Shown: piece after piece, positions 28,822 through 36,760 of the stretch
Numbering within the stretch: position 1 is the first letter of the stretch
How the letters are laid out: every line of letters begins with the position of its first letter
Assembly: GCF_039655875.1 (NCBI RefSeq)
Contig: NZ_JBBYXK010000003.1
Span: 124,001 to 188,000 of the forward strand
Direction of reading: 5' to 3'
DNA from: Emcibacter sp. SYSU 3D8
Lineage (GTDB): Bacteria; Pseudomonadota; Alphaproteobacteria; SMXS01
Length of the DNA stretch: 64,000 bases
Translations under genes and position numbers: made by a program
Notes under the pieces: model-generated
The model's database searches: none
Told to the model about the DNA's origin: nothing
Seen by the model: only the letters and a program-made list of their open reading frames with translations

Positions 28822-29481
28822 ATGCGTTTGGGAATGGGTTTTGTTGCGGCGGCTTTTGCCGTGATCGTGACGACGGGCGCCGCGCAGGCGACACCCGTCA
28901 ACCTGATTTCCAATGGCGAGTTCGAAACGCCCGGCAGTGTCACCGACTACACCATCTTTCCGACCAATGGCGTTCCCGGCTGGGGCACCACCGGCAGCGG
29001 CATCGAGTTGTGGCAGCAGGGCTTCCTGGGATCGCCGACGACGGGCAGCGATGGCCTGTCGACCGGCCAGAGCCTGGAGCTGAACGCCAACAATGGCAGC
29101 GATTCCGTATTCCAGCTGTTCACGGTGCCGCTCAACATCACCTCGAGTTCGGCTGTGCTGAGCTTCGACGCCTGGCCGCGCCAGGCGGCGCTGGGCGCGG
29201 TTTCGCTGGTGGGTACCATTTCCGGCACGATCCTCGCGCCCTCCTCGATGGCGATGAACAACGCCCTGTGGACGCCGAATGTCTTCAACGTGACTGTCGC
29301 CGCCGGTGAAACCATCCGGCTGGTCTTCCAGGCCCTTGGCGGGAACTCGGCGATCTCTCCCCATGTGGACCAAGTTGCCTTCACGGTCGATGTGCCGGAA
29401 CCCGGCGCGCTGGGGCTTCTGTGCGCCGGCCTGATGGGCCTGGCGCTGGTCCGGCGCCGGAGACGTTCCGCCTCCTTCTGA
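28822..29481 (+). CDS. PEP-CTERM sorting-signal secreted protein
   Basis: 219 aa. Signal peptide at about 1-24 (MRLGMGFVAAAFAVI, cleavage after AQA), a beta-rich body rich in Ser, Thr, Asn and Gly (LISNGEFETPGS..., PGWGTTGSG), and a C-terminal VPEPGALGLL followed by a hydrophobic helix and RRRRR: a classic PEP-CTERM tail. Such tails are recognised by an exosortase, which removes the tail and releases the protein or links it to exopolysaccharide matrix. Resembles DUF642-type carbohydrate-binding secreted proteins. No exosortase or polysaccharide locus is in the window. Own promoter and terminator. Confidence 0.88.
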   Translation: MRLGMGFVAAAFAVIVTTGAAQATPVNLISNGEFETPGSVTDYTIFPTNGVPGWGTTGSGIELWQQGFLGSPTTGSDGLSTGQSLELNANNGSDSVFQLFTVPLNITSSSAVLSFDAWPRQAALGAVSLVGTISGTILAPSSMAMNNALWTPNVFNVTVAAGETIRLVFQALGGNSAISPHVDQVAFTVDVPEPGALGLLCAGLMGLALVRRRRRSASF

Positions 29482-29500
29482 CATCCACTTTCCGCCATCC

Positions 29501-29535
29501 ACAGGCCCGGCCGCGCGACAATGTGCCGGGCCTGT
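29501..29535 (+). terminator. hairpin after the PEP-CTERM gene
   Basis: A perfect 10-bp stem ACAGGCCCGG/CCGGGCCTGT (29501-29510 and 29526-29535) with a 15-nt loop, 20 bp after the stop. There is no T-run, so termination may need Rho. Confidence 0.5.
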
Positions 29536-29611
29536 TCCGCGTTTCGGGTGTCGATGATGGATCGGATGAACTAGCATCGACCCCGGGGAATTTCGGGGAG
29601 GCGACGGGTTC

Positions 29612-30856
29612 ATGCGCTTGTATTACGGCTGGAACGTCATGGCCGTGGCGTTCATGTGTCAGGCGCTGGTCTATGGCCTGGCCATGTATTCCTTTACCTT
29701 CTGGGTGACCCACTGGATGGCCGAGTTCGGCGCCAGCCGGGCCGATTTGATGTGGAGTACGTCGTTTTCCATCGCCGCCATGGGCGCCATGGCGCCGTTC
29801 GCGGGCCGCGCCATGGCGCGGGTGCCGATCCGGATATTGGTGTGCGGCGGAATCGCTTCGTTCGTGTTGGCCTATGTGATGCTGTCGCAGGCCAGTGCTG
29901 CATGGCAGGTGGGCGCCATCTACGCCACCCTCGTCGGCGTCGCCCTGTTGCTGACCGGGCCACTGGTCGCGCAGGCGCTGGGCGCCGCATGGTTTCGACG
30001 CAACCGGGGTTTTGCCATCGGTATCGGCATCAGCGGCCTCGCCATGGGCGGGTTCCTGATGCCGCCATTGACCACCTGGCTGATCGGCGAGCTGGGCTGG
30101 CGCCACGCCCATCTGGCGCTGGCCGCACTGGTCGCTGCCGTCGCCCTGCCCGCTGCGTGGCTGGTGGTGCGAAGCCGTCCCGAGGACATGGGGCTCGAAC
30201 CCGAACCGGCCGGCGACGAGGCCGCGATGGCGCGCACAATCATGGATGGACGGGCGTGGACACTGCGCGAGATTCTCGGCAACCGGGCGTTCTGGATTCT
30301 CGCCATCGCATTCTTCACGCCCAACTTCGCGTTTCGCGGCATCCAGCAGAACTGGGGGCCCTATGCGGCCGACATCGGCCTCGACGCGCAGACCGCCGCG
30401 TTCATCGTGTCGATCAGCGCCGCCGGCCAGATGGCCTCGAAGCTGGCATTCGGTGCGCTCAGCGACCGTTTCGGTCTGCGGACGCTGTACTGGATCGCCA
30501 TGGCCTGCCTTGCCGCCAGCGCGCTGCTGCTGATCGGCCGGCCGTCCATGCCGGCGATCTGGGCGTTCGCCGCGTTGATGGGGGTGGCGGCCGGTGAATT
30601 CACCCTGCTCGGCGTGTTCTGCGCCCGCCAGTTCGGCGCCCGCGACTTCGGCAAGGTCATGGGCATGCTGCTGTTCCTGATTACGCTGGGGTCGTTCGGC
30701 GCAGTCCTCGCGGGCTGGGTCCGCGATGTCACCGGCAGCTATGACGGCGCCTATTACATGCTGCTGGCGCTGCTGGTGCCGTCGATCATCGCCATGGCAT
30801 TCCTGCATCCGCCCCGGCCAGCGCCGCGCGCGGCGGAAGCGGTGCCGGGCGCGTGA
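29612..30856 (+). CDS. MFS transporter, monocarboxylate/oxalate-type
   Basis: 414 aa with 12 predicted membrane helices; GGGGAGG precedes the ATG. The start RLYYGWNVMAVAFMCQ, the RxxGxAxGIGxSG-like loop (RNRGFAIGIGISG) and a central hydrophilic loop match MFS members of the OFA/monocarboxylate group, which import organic acids with protons. Substrate unknown. Catabolic genes before and after suggest uptake of a pathway substrate. Confidence 0.85.
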   Translation: MRLYYGWNVMAVAFMCQALVYGLAMYSFTFWVTHWMAEFGASRADLMWSTSFSIAAMGAMAPFAGRAMARVPIRILVCGGIASFVLAYVMLSQASAAWQVGAIYATLVGVALLLTGPLVAQALGAAWFRRNRGFAIGIGISGLAMGGFLMPPLTTWLIGELGWRHAHLALAALVAAVALPAAWLVVRSRPEDMGLEPEPAGDEAAMARTIMDGRAWTLREILGNRAFWILAIAFFTPNFAFRGIQQNWGPYAADIGLDAQTAAFIVSISAAGQMASKLAFGALSDRFGLRTLYWIAMACLAASALLLIGRPSMPAIWAFAALMGVAAGEFTLLGVFCARQFGARDFGKVMGMLLFLITLGSFGAVLAGWVRDVTGSYDGAYYMLLALLVPSIIAMAFLHPPRPAPRAAEAVPGA

Positions 30857-30917
30857 ACCGCGGTTGTCAGTGCTCGTGGCCGGGCGTTATGCTCGGCCCG
30901 CACAAGGGGAGACGAGC

Positions 30918-31205
30918 ATGATCGGCGTTATCGCAACCCTCCGTATCAAGGCGGAGCAGGTCGACGCATTCCGCACCCATATGGCGGGCATGACCCGCAC
31001 CGTGGAATCGCAGGAACAAGGCAATCACTTCTACCGCGGCTATGCCACGAAGGACCCGCAGGTATTCGTGGCGCTGGAAGCCTACAGGGACCGTGGCGCG
31101 CTGGATGCGCACGGCAATTCGGATCATGTCGCTGCCGTGATGCCGAAGGTCGGCGCCATGCTGGAAGGCGACGTGCAGGTTGAAATTCTCGAGCAGGTAT
31201 GGTGA
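30918..31205 (+). CDS. antibiotic biosynthesis monooxygenase (ABM) domain protein 1
   Basis: 95 aa, AGGGGAGA upstream of the ATG. A single ferredoxin-like ABM fold: IGVIATLRIKAEQVDAFRTH, then FYRGYATKDPQVFVALEAY, then SDHVAAVMPKVGAML, with the His typical of the helix near the C-terminus. Members are small cofactor-free quinone-forming monooxygenases or dimeric accessory proteins. The gene overlaps the next ABM gene by 7 bp, so the pair is translationally coupled and the proteins may form a heterodimer. Confidence 0.85.
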   Translation: MIGVIATLRIKAEQVDAFRTHMAGMTRTVESQEQGNHFYRGYATKDPQVFVALEAYRDRGALDAHGNSDHVAAVMPKVGAMLEGDVQVEILEQVW

Positions 31206-31504
31206 GCACGATGATCGGAGTGACCGCGCGGGTAAAGATCCAGGACGGCAAGGAGCAGGCCTTCGAGGATTTCTGCAAGGGCGTCATCGACGCCGTCCGG
31301 GCCAACGAGCCGGGCAATCTGTTCTACAGCCTGTTCCGCACCGAGCGGAAAGGCGAGTACGTGTTCATCGAACGCTGGACCGACCAGGCAGCCATCGACG
31401 CCCACGGCACGGCGCCGCATATGAAGGCGGCGATTCCCCGGTTCGGCGAATTCGTCGCCGGCCCCGTGGAGTTGACCCAGTATGACGAGTTGCCCCAAGG
31501 CTAG
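31199..31504 (+). CDS. antibiotic biosynthesis monooxygenase (ABM) domain protein 2
   Basis: 101 aa from the ATG at 31199; an internal ATG at 31211 matches the family start (MIGVTARVKI) equally well. Same fold as its upstream partner (NLFYSLFRTERKGEYVFIERW, APHMKAAIPRFGEF) but only moderately similar, so the duplication is old. It converges on the SLC13-type permease gene, 15 bp away. Confidence 0.85.
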   Translation: MVSTMIGVTARVKIQDGKEQAFEDFCKGVIDAVRANEPGNLFYSLFRTERKGEYVFIERWTDQAAIDAHGTAPHMKAAIPRFGEFVAGPVELTQYDELPQG

Positions 31505-31519
31505 GCCGGCGAGGCTGCG

Positions 31520-33349
31520 CTACAAGTTGTAGCGCAGCACCAGCAGGACCGAGAGCGACACGATCATGATCACCACCAGCGGCGCACCGGCGCGCAGATA
31601 GTCGCGGAATTCGTAGCCGCCGGCCGACATGATGAGAATATTGGTCTGGTAGGCGAACGGTGTCGCGTAGCAAAGATTGGCGCCGAACAGGACCGCGAGC
31701 ACCAGCGGCTCGGCCGGGATGCCGAGCGTCTTCGCCAGGCTGACGGCGATGGGCGTGCAGACTGCCGCCGCCGCGGTGTTGGACGCGAAATTGGTCAGCA
31801 GGGTCGCGAACAGCATCATCGCGGCCAGGACGGCCGCAGCCGGCAAGGGCTGCAGCACGACGGCGAATATCTCGCCAAGCCATCCGGCGGCACCTGTCTC
31901 CATCAATGCCCGTCCCAGGGCGATGCTGGCGGCGACCAGCACGATCACCTGGGCGCTGAGGGCGCGGCCGATGCGGTCGAACCGGATGCACCCGGTCGCG
32001 ATCATGGCGATGGAGCCGCCCAGCGCGGCAATCGAGATCGGCATCAGCTTGAACGATGCCAGGAACACGACCGCGGCCATAATGGCCATCGCGACGCTGG
32101 CCTTGCCGCTGCGCGGCATCTCTGCAGCACCTTCCAGGACCAGGGCGCTCTCGCCCAGTTCCATGGCCCGCAGCCGCTGCGCCGTTCCCTGGACCAGCAC
32201 CACGTCGCCCAATTCCAGCACTTCGTCGGCCGAGTGATGCGGTTCCGCGAACAATGTGCGGTTCGGCCGGTGCAGACCGATTGCCACCACGCCGTAGCGA
32301 TCGGCGATCTGCGCCGACTTGATGGACTGACCGGTCAGCGGCGAATCCGCGCCCACCACCAGTTCGGCGACCACATCGTCGTCATCGTCGGCGGGGTCGT
32401 CGCGCAGGGATCGCAGGGTCTCCAGCACGGTGGGATGGGCGAGCGGCGCCTTCAGGTCCTCGCTGGCCTCGCGCAGGTGGGCCATGGTGCCCTCGACCCT
32501 GACGAGATCGCCGGGCTCCAGCTTGCTGACAGCCTGGGCGCCGTATTCCATGAAGTCGGGGCGAATGACCGAGGTGATCTTCAGCTCGTGGCCGATGCGC
32601 TTTTCCAGCTCGCTGGTCGGCGTCCCGACCACGGTGCTCTGCGGCACGATGAACAGCGCGGCCTCGAACAGCCGTGACGATCCGGATGCCGCCGACGAGT
32701 TGCTCGGCAGCAGCCGGGGCATGACGAACCACAGATAGGGCAGGGCGATAACGCCCGCCATCAGCGCGATGTCGGCGAAATGGAACACGCTGAAGCGTGG
32801 CAGACCCAGATCGGCCGCGATGGAGGTGACGAGCAGGTTGGTCGAGGTGCCGATCGTGGTCGCCATGCCGCCGATCAGGATCGCGCAGTTGACCGGCATC
32901 AGCGTCTTGGACGCCGGCACGCCCACCCGGGTCGCCAGATTGAGCAGGATCGGCAGGGTCAGCACCATGACCGGCGTGTCGTTGACGACCATGCTCAGGC
33001 CGGCAGCGATGACGAGGCTGCACAGCATGCCCAGCGGCTTGTTCGCGCGCCACAGCCGGGCGAGGAAGCGACCGGCGGGCTCCAGCGCACCGGTCACCAC
33101 CAGCCCGCGTCCCAGGATCATCAGGCAGCAGATGGCGACCAGGGCCTCGTGTCCAAAGCCGCCAAAGGCGATGGCCATTCCGGTGAAGCCCTCGCCGGTC
33201 TCCAGCGGAAAGAAATAGAAGCCCAGCGCCAGGATGCCGATCACCATCATCGACACCAGCTCGATCCGGAGCTTGCCGGTCGCGAACAGCCAAAAGGTGC
33301 CAATGGTCAGGAGAATGGTGGCGAATGCGTGGATGGATGGCAGCGTCAA
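31520..33349 (-). CDS. SLC13-type permease with two RCK_C (TrkA-C) domains
   Basis: 609 aa from a TTG at 33349 with GAAGGG upstream. Two membrane halves (about 1-215 and 415-609) bracket two cytosolic RCK_C modules (about 235-310 and 330-400; LEPGDLVRVEG, LELGDVVLVQG). Re-entrant-loop motifs MVVNDTPVMVL in the first half and TNFASNTAAAAVCTP in the second are typical of SLC13/ArsB-like ion transporters. Likely a Na+-coupled anion carrier (sulfate or dicarboxylate class) gated by a ligand at the RCK_C domains. It lies 113 bp after the SDR at 33463 on the same strand. Confidence 0.87.
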   Translation of the reverse strand: MTLPSIHAFATILLTIGTFWLFATGKLRIELVSMMVIGILALGFYFFPLETGEGFTGMAIAFGGFGHEALVAICCLMILGRGLVVTGALEPAGRFLARLWRANKPLGMLCSLVIAAGLSMVVNDTPVMVLTLPILLNLATRVGVPASKTLMPVNCAILIGGMATTIGTSTNLLVTSIAADLGLPRFSVFHFADIALMAGVIALPYLWFVMPRLLPSNSSAASGSSRLFEAALFIVPQSTVVGTPTSELEKRIGHELKITSVIRPDFMEYGAQAVSKLEPGDLVRVEGTMAHLREASEDLKAPLAHPTVLETLRSLRDDPADDDDDVVAELVVGADSPLTGQSIKSAQIADRYGVVAIGLHRPNRTLFAEPHHSADEVLELGDVVLVQGTAQRLRAMELGESALVLEGAAEMPRSGKASVAMAIMAAVVFLASFKLMPISIAALGGSIAMIATGCIRFDRIGRALSAQVIVLVAASIALGRALMETGAAGWLGEIFAVVLQPLPAAAVLAAMMLFATLLTNFASNTAAAAVCTPIAVSLAKTLGIPAEPLVLAVLFGANLCYATPFAYQTNILIMSAGGYEFRDYLRAGAPLVVIMIVSLSVLLVLRYNL

Positions 33350-33462
33350 GTTGCGCCCTTCGTCAGCTTGGGGCGGCAGTTATGTGCTGCTCCGTAACAT
33401 CCGTCAATTCGAAGCATCACACGGGGAACGGGTCCCCGGCCACCCGGTCGATTCAGCCTACC

Positions 33463-34305
33463 CTAATCCAGCTTAAATGCCTCGAACTTGCTTTTATAGT
33501 CCGGATGCCAGCGGGAAAGCGGCGGCCGGTTCCTGACGATGTCGTCCGCCGACCACCGGATACGCTTTCGGTCCATGTCGCTCGAGACGTCGTTGTCGGG
33601 ACAGATGACGTAGAAGTCGCCAGCGGCCATGGCGTCCATGGCATAATCGACCACCTGATCGGCGGTCCACGCGCCGGGCGGCTTTTCCGCGCGGTTGCCC
33701 TTTGTGATGCCGGTGAAGGTGAAGCCGGGCACCAGCAGATGGGCGCTGATCCGGCAGCCGGGCGTGTTGCGCAACTCGTGCTGCAGCCCTTCGGTCAGCA
33801 CCTTGATGCCTGCTTTGGTGACATTGTAGGCAGTGTTGCCGGGTGGACAGGTGATGCCCTGCTTGGAGCCGGTGTTGACGATGGCGCCCGCTGTTCCCTG
33901 CGCGATCATGGCGGGTGTGAAAGCCTGCACGCCATTGATCACGCCCCACAGATTGACCGCCAGTACCTGCTGCCAGCCCGCGTAGTCGGTGAACGGGCCG
34001 CCGCCCGCGCCGATGCCGGCATTGTTCATCAGCACGTGCACCGCGCCAAACGTATCGTAGGCTGTGTCTCTCAGGCGCTGGACGTCGTCCATGCGGCTGA
34101 CATCGGTGCGCAGGGCAATCACGTCCGCGTCGCGCGACAGCGCCGCCACCTCGGCCCGCGCCGCCTCCAGCCGGTCGCTGACGTCGGCCAGGCAGACTTT
34201 CATTCCAGCTGAGGCGAAACGGCGGGCCGCGGCGAGTCCGATACCGCTCGCGCCGCCGGTAATGACGGCCACATTGCCGCTGCTGATTGCGGGGTGAAGT
34301 GGCAT
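33463..34305 (-). CDS. SDR family oxidoreductase
   Basis: 280 aa from the ATG at 34305 (AGGAG upstream); the frame extends far upstream but into the DUF547 gene. Motifs: TGGASGIG, NNAGIGAGGG, catalytic Ser in NTGSKQG, Tyr/Lys in YNVTK. The C-terminus is extended by about 50 residues (CPDNDVSSDMDRKRIRW). It starts 4 bp after the DUF547 gene ends, so the two form an operon. NAD(P)-dependent, substrate unknown. Confidence 0.88.
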   Translation of the reverse strand: MPLHPAISSGNVAVITGGASGIGLAAARRFASAGMKVCLADVSDRLEAARAEVAALSRDADVIALRTDVSRMDDVQRLRDTAYDTFGAVHVLMNNAGIGAGGGPFTDYAGWQQVLAVNLWGVINGVQAFTPAMIAQGTAGAIVNTGSKQGITCPPGNTAYNVTKAGIKVLTEGLQHELRNTPGCRISAHLLVPGFTFTGITKGNRAEKPPGAWTADQVVDYAMDAMAAGDFYVICPDNDVSSDMDRKRIRWSADDIVRNRPPLSRWHPDYKSKFEAFKLD

Positions 34306-34309
34306 GGCC

Positions 34310-35269
34310 CTACTCCTGGAATGAACCGCCGGCGCCGGCGCCCCGATTGATTTGCCCGCGCGGCATTTTTCGCGATGACGGCGGCGGCTTGCCGGCCAGC
34401 TTCCAGCTGAAATCGTAGCTGGCGATCTGCGTCGCGGTGGCCAATTCGGCGCGGCGGGCTCCGGCATGCTCACGCAGATGGGCCAGCACGCCTGTCTCGC
34501 CGCCCAGCGCCGCCTGATGCCACTCATAGAGTTCGGACAGCCGCAGCGCGCCGCCCTTCAGCTTTACATTGTCCGTGTCGGCGATGAATCGCTCGGCGGC
34601 GGCAGCGAGCTGGCGCTCGGCCTGCGAGCCTTGGAACGGCGCCTTGCTCAGGGCCGGGCAGCCGCGCAGCGGGCACGACAATCCGTAGAGCACCAGGCCG
34701 GGCTTCCAGTAGGCGTAGAGGATGCGGTGTTCGATATCGTTCAGCGACAGGGTGACCCCGGAGACGGTCAGGTTGCGGACAGCCCACGGATTGTCGTCGT
34801 CAGTGTACATCTTCTTGATGTTGAGCCGCTGGGTGTCGGCCCATGGGTTGCGGCTGGCAAAATCCTGTCCGCCGCTCCCCAGGGCGTTGAACCGGTCGAA
34901 CATCGCCCGCAGCGTGGCGGCATTGTAAAGGTTCAGCCAGAACGCCAATTGTTCGTTCCTGTTGAGCTGGGCAACCGGGGTGTTGGTCATTTCGTTGACG
35001 AAGGCGTCCAGCGCGTCGCGTCCCTGGATTCCCAGCCCGCCGTAATTGACGCTGTTATTGCCCTTGTCGTCCTGCTCGATCACCGCGTCGAGGATGCGTG
35101 CCCACAAAGTATAGCTGTAGGTCTGGATGCTGTGGGGATCGTTGGCCGCGAATTCTGCTATCGGCCCGCCGGGCGGCGCGGGCTGCGGCGTCGCCTGGAC
35201 CGCCGGCGCCGCAAGCCAGATCATGATGGCCGCGCAAAAGGCGAACAGCTTGTGTCGGTCGTGTGGCAT
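34310..35269 (-). CDS. DUF547 family exported protein
   Basis: 319 aa from the ATG at 35269 with GGGGAGGGG upstream. Signal peptide at about 1-28 (FAFCAAIMIWLAAPAVQA). The body has the DUF547 hallmarks NEQLAFWLNLYNAATLRAM, the NDIEHRIL motif and LSCPLRGCPALSKAPF, with a conserved Cys pair that may be redox-active or metal-binding. The function of the family is not known. It is divergent from the Rieske oxygenase gene and first in an operon with the SDR. Confidence 0.85.
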   Translation of the reverse strand: MPHDRHKLFAFCAAIMIWLAAPAVQATPQPAPPGGPIAEFAANDPHSIQTYSYTLWARILDAVIEQDDKGNNSVNYGGLGIQGRDALDAFVNEMTNTPVAQLNRNEQLAFWLNLYNAATLRAMFDRFNALGSGGQDFASRNPWADTQRLNIKKMYTDDDNPWAVRNLTVSGVTLSLNDIEHRILYAYWKPGLVLYGLSCPLRGCPALSKAPFQGSQAERQLAAAAERFIADTDNVKLKGGALRLSELYEWHQAALGGETGVLAHLREHAGARRAELATATQIASYDFSWKLAGKPPPSSRKMPRGQINRGAGAGGSFQE

Positions 35270-35346
35270 CGGTTCCCCTCCCCAAGGTTCCCGAAACCCT
35301 AAAGCGCTGGCCGGCATCCGGCAACATCGGCCGTTTATCGAGCTGA

Positions 35347-35375
35347 TTGTTTTATGCTAGGCTGCATAATATAAC
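35347..35375 (+). promoter_or_regulatory. promoter with dyad in the spacer, upstream of the Rieske oxygenase
   Basis: TTGTTT (35347-35352), 17 nt, TATAAC (35370-35375). The spacer is almost exactly filled by a perfect dyad TTATGC-N6-GCATAA (35352-35369), which would place a repressor or activator across the polymerase site. The predicted start is near 35382, about 84 nt before the ATG. Confidence 0.55.
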
Positions 35376-35465
35376 GCATGTCGTACCACGCACGGCGGGA
35401 GAGGTCGTGCTATATCGGTGCATGATTCGCGGGCACGAGCCGCGCTCAGGAAAACGAGGATATCC

Positions 35466-36659
35466 ATGTCTAGAGAGAAGCTGGTCGAGATCGTCCGCCA
35501 CAATATCGCGCACCACAAGGCGGGCACCATGGAACAGGCGCCGGGCGTCTACAAGGTGCCGGCGTCGGCCTACACGGACGAGGCGCGCTTCAAGCGCGAG
35601 ATCGACCTGATCTTCAAGCGCATGCCGCTGATGCTGGCGCCCAGCGCCGAGGTGCAGAACCCGGGTGACTACAAGGCGATGACGCCGTTCGGCACACCGG
35701 TGCTGATCACCCGCGGCAAGGACGGCAAGGCCCGTGCGTTCCTGAACGCCTGCGGCCATCGCGGCGCCCAGTTGCGCGACTGCGGCACCGGCAAGGCCAG
35801 CCGGTTCGTGTGCCCCTATCATGGCTGGACCTACAACAACGAGGGCGATCTGGTCGGCGTCGCCGCCAGCGACGAGTTCGGCGAGTTCGACCGCAGCGAA
35901 TACGGGTTGCCCGCGTTGCCGACCATCGAGCGTGCCGGCCTGATCTGGGCGGTACTCGATCCGCACTCGACCATCGATATGGAGGCCTTCCTGTCGGGCT
36001 ATGACGACATGCTCGCCCACTTCAATTTCGACAAGTGGCACCTGTTCGACTCGCGCGTCCTGCGCGGCCCGAACTGGAAGGTGGCCTATGACGGTTACCT
36101 GGATTTCTACCACCTGCCGGTGCTGCACAAGAACACCATCGGCGGCGCCCGTTCGCCGCAGGCCAATTATTATGCGTGGGGTCCGCACCAGCGGGTGACC
36201 TCCCCCGACCGTTACGCGCATCTGGACAACATGCCGGAGAGCGAGTGGCCGATGGAAGACATCATGACCGGCGTCTGGACCATCTTCCCGCATATCTCCA
36301 TCGCCTCGTTCAAGGGCGGCGGGCGCGGCGTGATGATCTCGCAGCTGTTTCCGGGCGAGACTGTCGGCGAGTCCTTCACCACCCAGTACTACATGATGGA
36401 ATCCGAGCCCGATCAGGCCGGCAAGGACGGTGCCCGCAAGCAGTTCGACCTGCTGGAGAACGTGGTCCGCGACGAGGACTACAAGACCGGCCTGCAGGTG
36501 CAGGAATCGCTCGGTGCCGGCGCCCGGACTCATTCGCTGTTCGGCCGCAACGAGTGGGGCGGACAGAAATTCCACGGCTGGGTCCAGCGCCTGCTGGAGA
36601 CTCCCGACGACCAGCTCAACGCGCTGTTCCAGCAGCCCGAGCGGCAGGCGGCCGAATAG
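35466..36659 (+). CDS. Rieske non-heme iron oxygenase, alpha subunit
   Basis: 397 aa from the ATG at 35466 (GAGGATATCC upstream). The Rieske [2Fe-2S] ligands are Cys96-x-His98 (CGHRGAQL) and Cys116-x2-His119 (CPYHGW). The mononuclear iron is held by His216 and His221 (DFYHLPVLHKN) plus a later Asp. Aromatic-ring-hydroxylating type, catalysing dihydroxylation, monooxygenation or demethylation; it needs a ferredoxin/reductase not seen here and has no beta subunit nearby. The substrate is not predictable. Confidence 0.93.
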   Translation: MSREKLVEIVRHNIAHHKAGTMEQAPGVYKVPASAYTDEARFKREIDLIFKRMPLMLAPSAEVQNPGDYKAMTPFGTPVLITRGKDGKARAFLNACGHRGAQLRDCGTGKASRFVCPYHGWTYNNEGDLVGVAASDEFGEFDRSEYGLPALPTIERAGLIWAVLDPHSTIDMEAFLSGYDDMLAHFNFDKWHLFDSRVLRGPNWKVAYDGYLDFYHLPVLHKNTIGGARSPQANYYAWGPHQRVTSPDRYAHLDNMPESEWPMEDIMTGVWTIFPHISIASFKGGGRGVMISQLFPGETVGESFTTQYYMMESEPDQAGKDGARKQFDLLENVVRDEDYKTGLQVQESLGAGARTHSLFGRNEWGGQKFHGWVQRLLETPDDQLNALFQQPERQAAE

Positions 36660-36678
36660 GGTTTCAAGGACTTGGCTG

Positions 36679-36711
36679 ATGGGCGCGGGCCGCAGGGTTC
36701 GCGCCCATTTT
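36679..36711 (+). terminator. intrinsic terminator after the Rieske oxygenase gene
   Basis: A perfect 9-bp stem ATGGGCGCG/CGCGCCCAT (36679-36687 and 36700-36708) with a 12-nt loop and TTTT immediately after. It separates the gene from the convergent P450 gene. Confidence 0.75.
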
Positions 36712-36760
36712 CTTGCAGCCCGTTAGTTTGACGCCGCAATCGACGCAGCGTCGGCGTGTG

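Noticed and set aside
27694-29613. A 639-codon minus-strand frame across four plus-strand genes
   Set aside because: It runs through intergenic DNA and several verified genes without a domain or a ribosome site.
33422-33438. CGGGGA-ACGGG-TCCCCG hairpin as terminator of the SDR gene
   Set aside because: Short stem, no T-run on either strand, 25 bp past the stop. Could be chance in GC-rich DNA.
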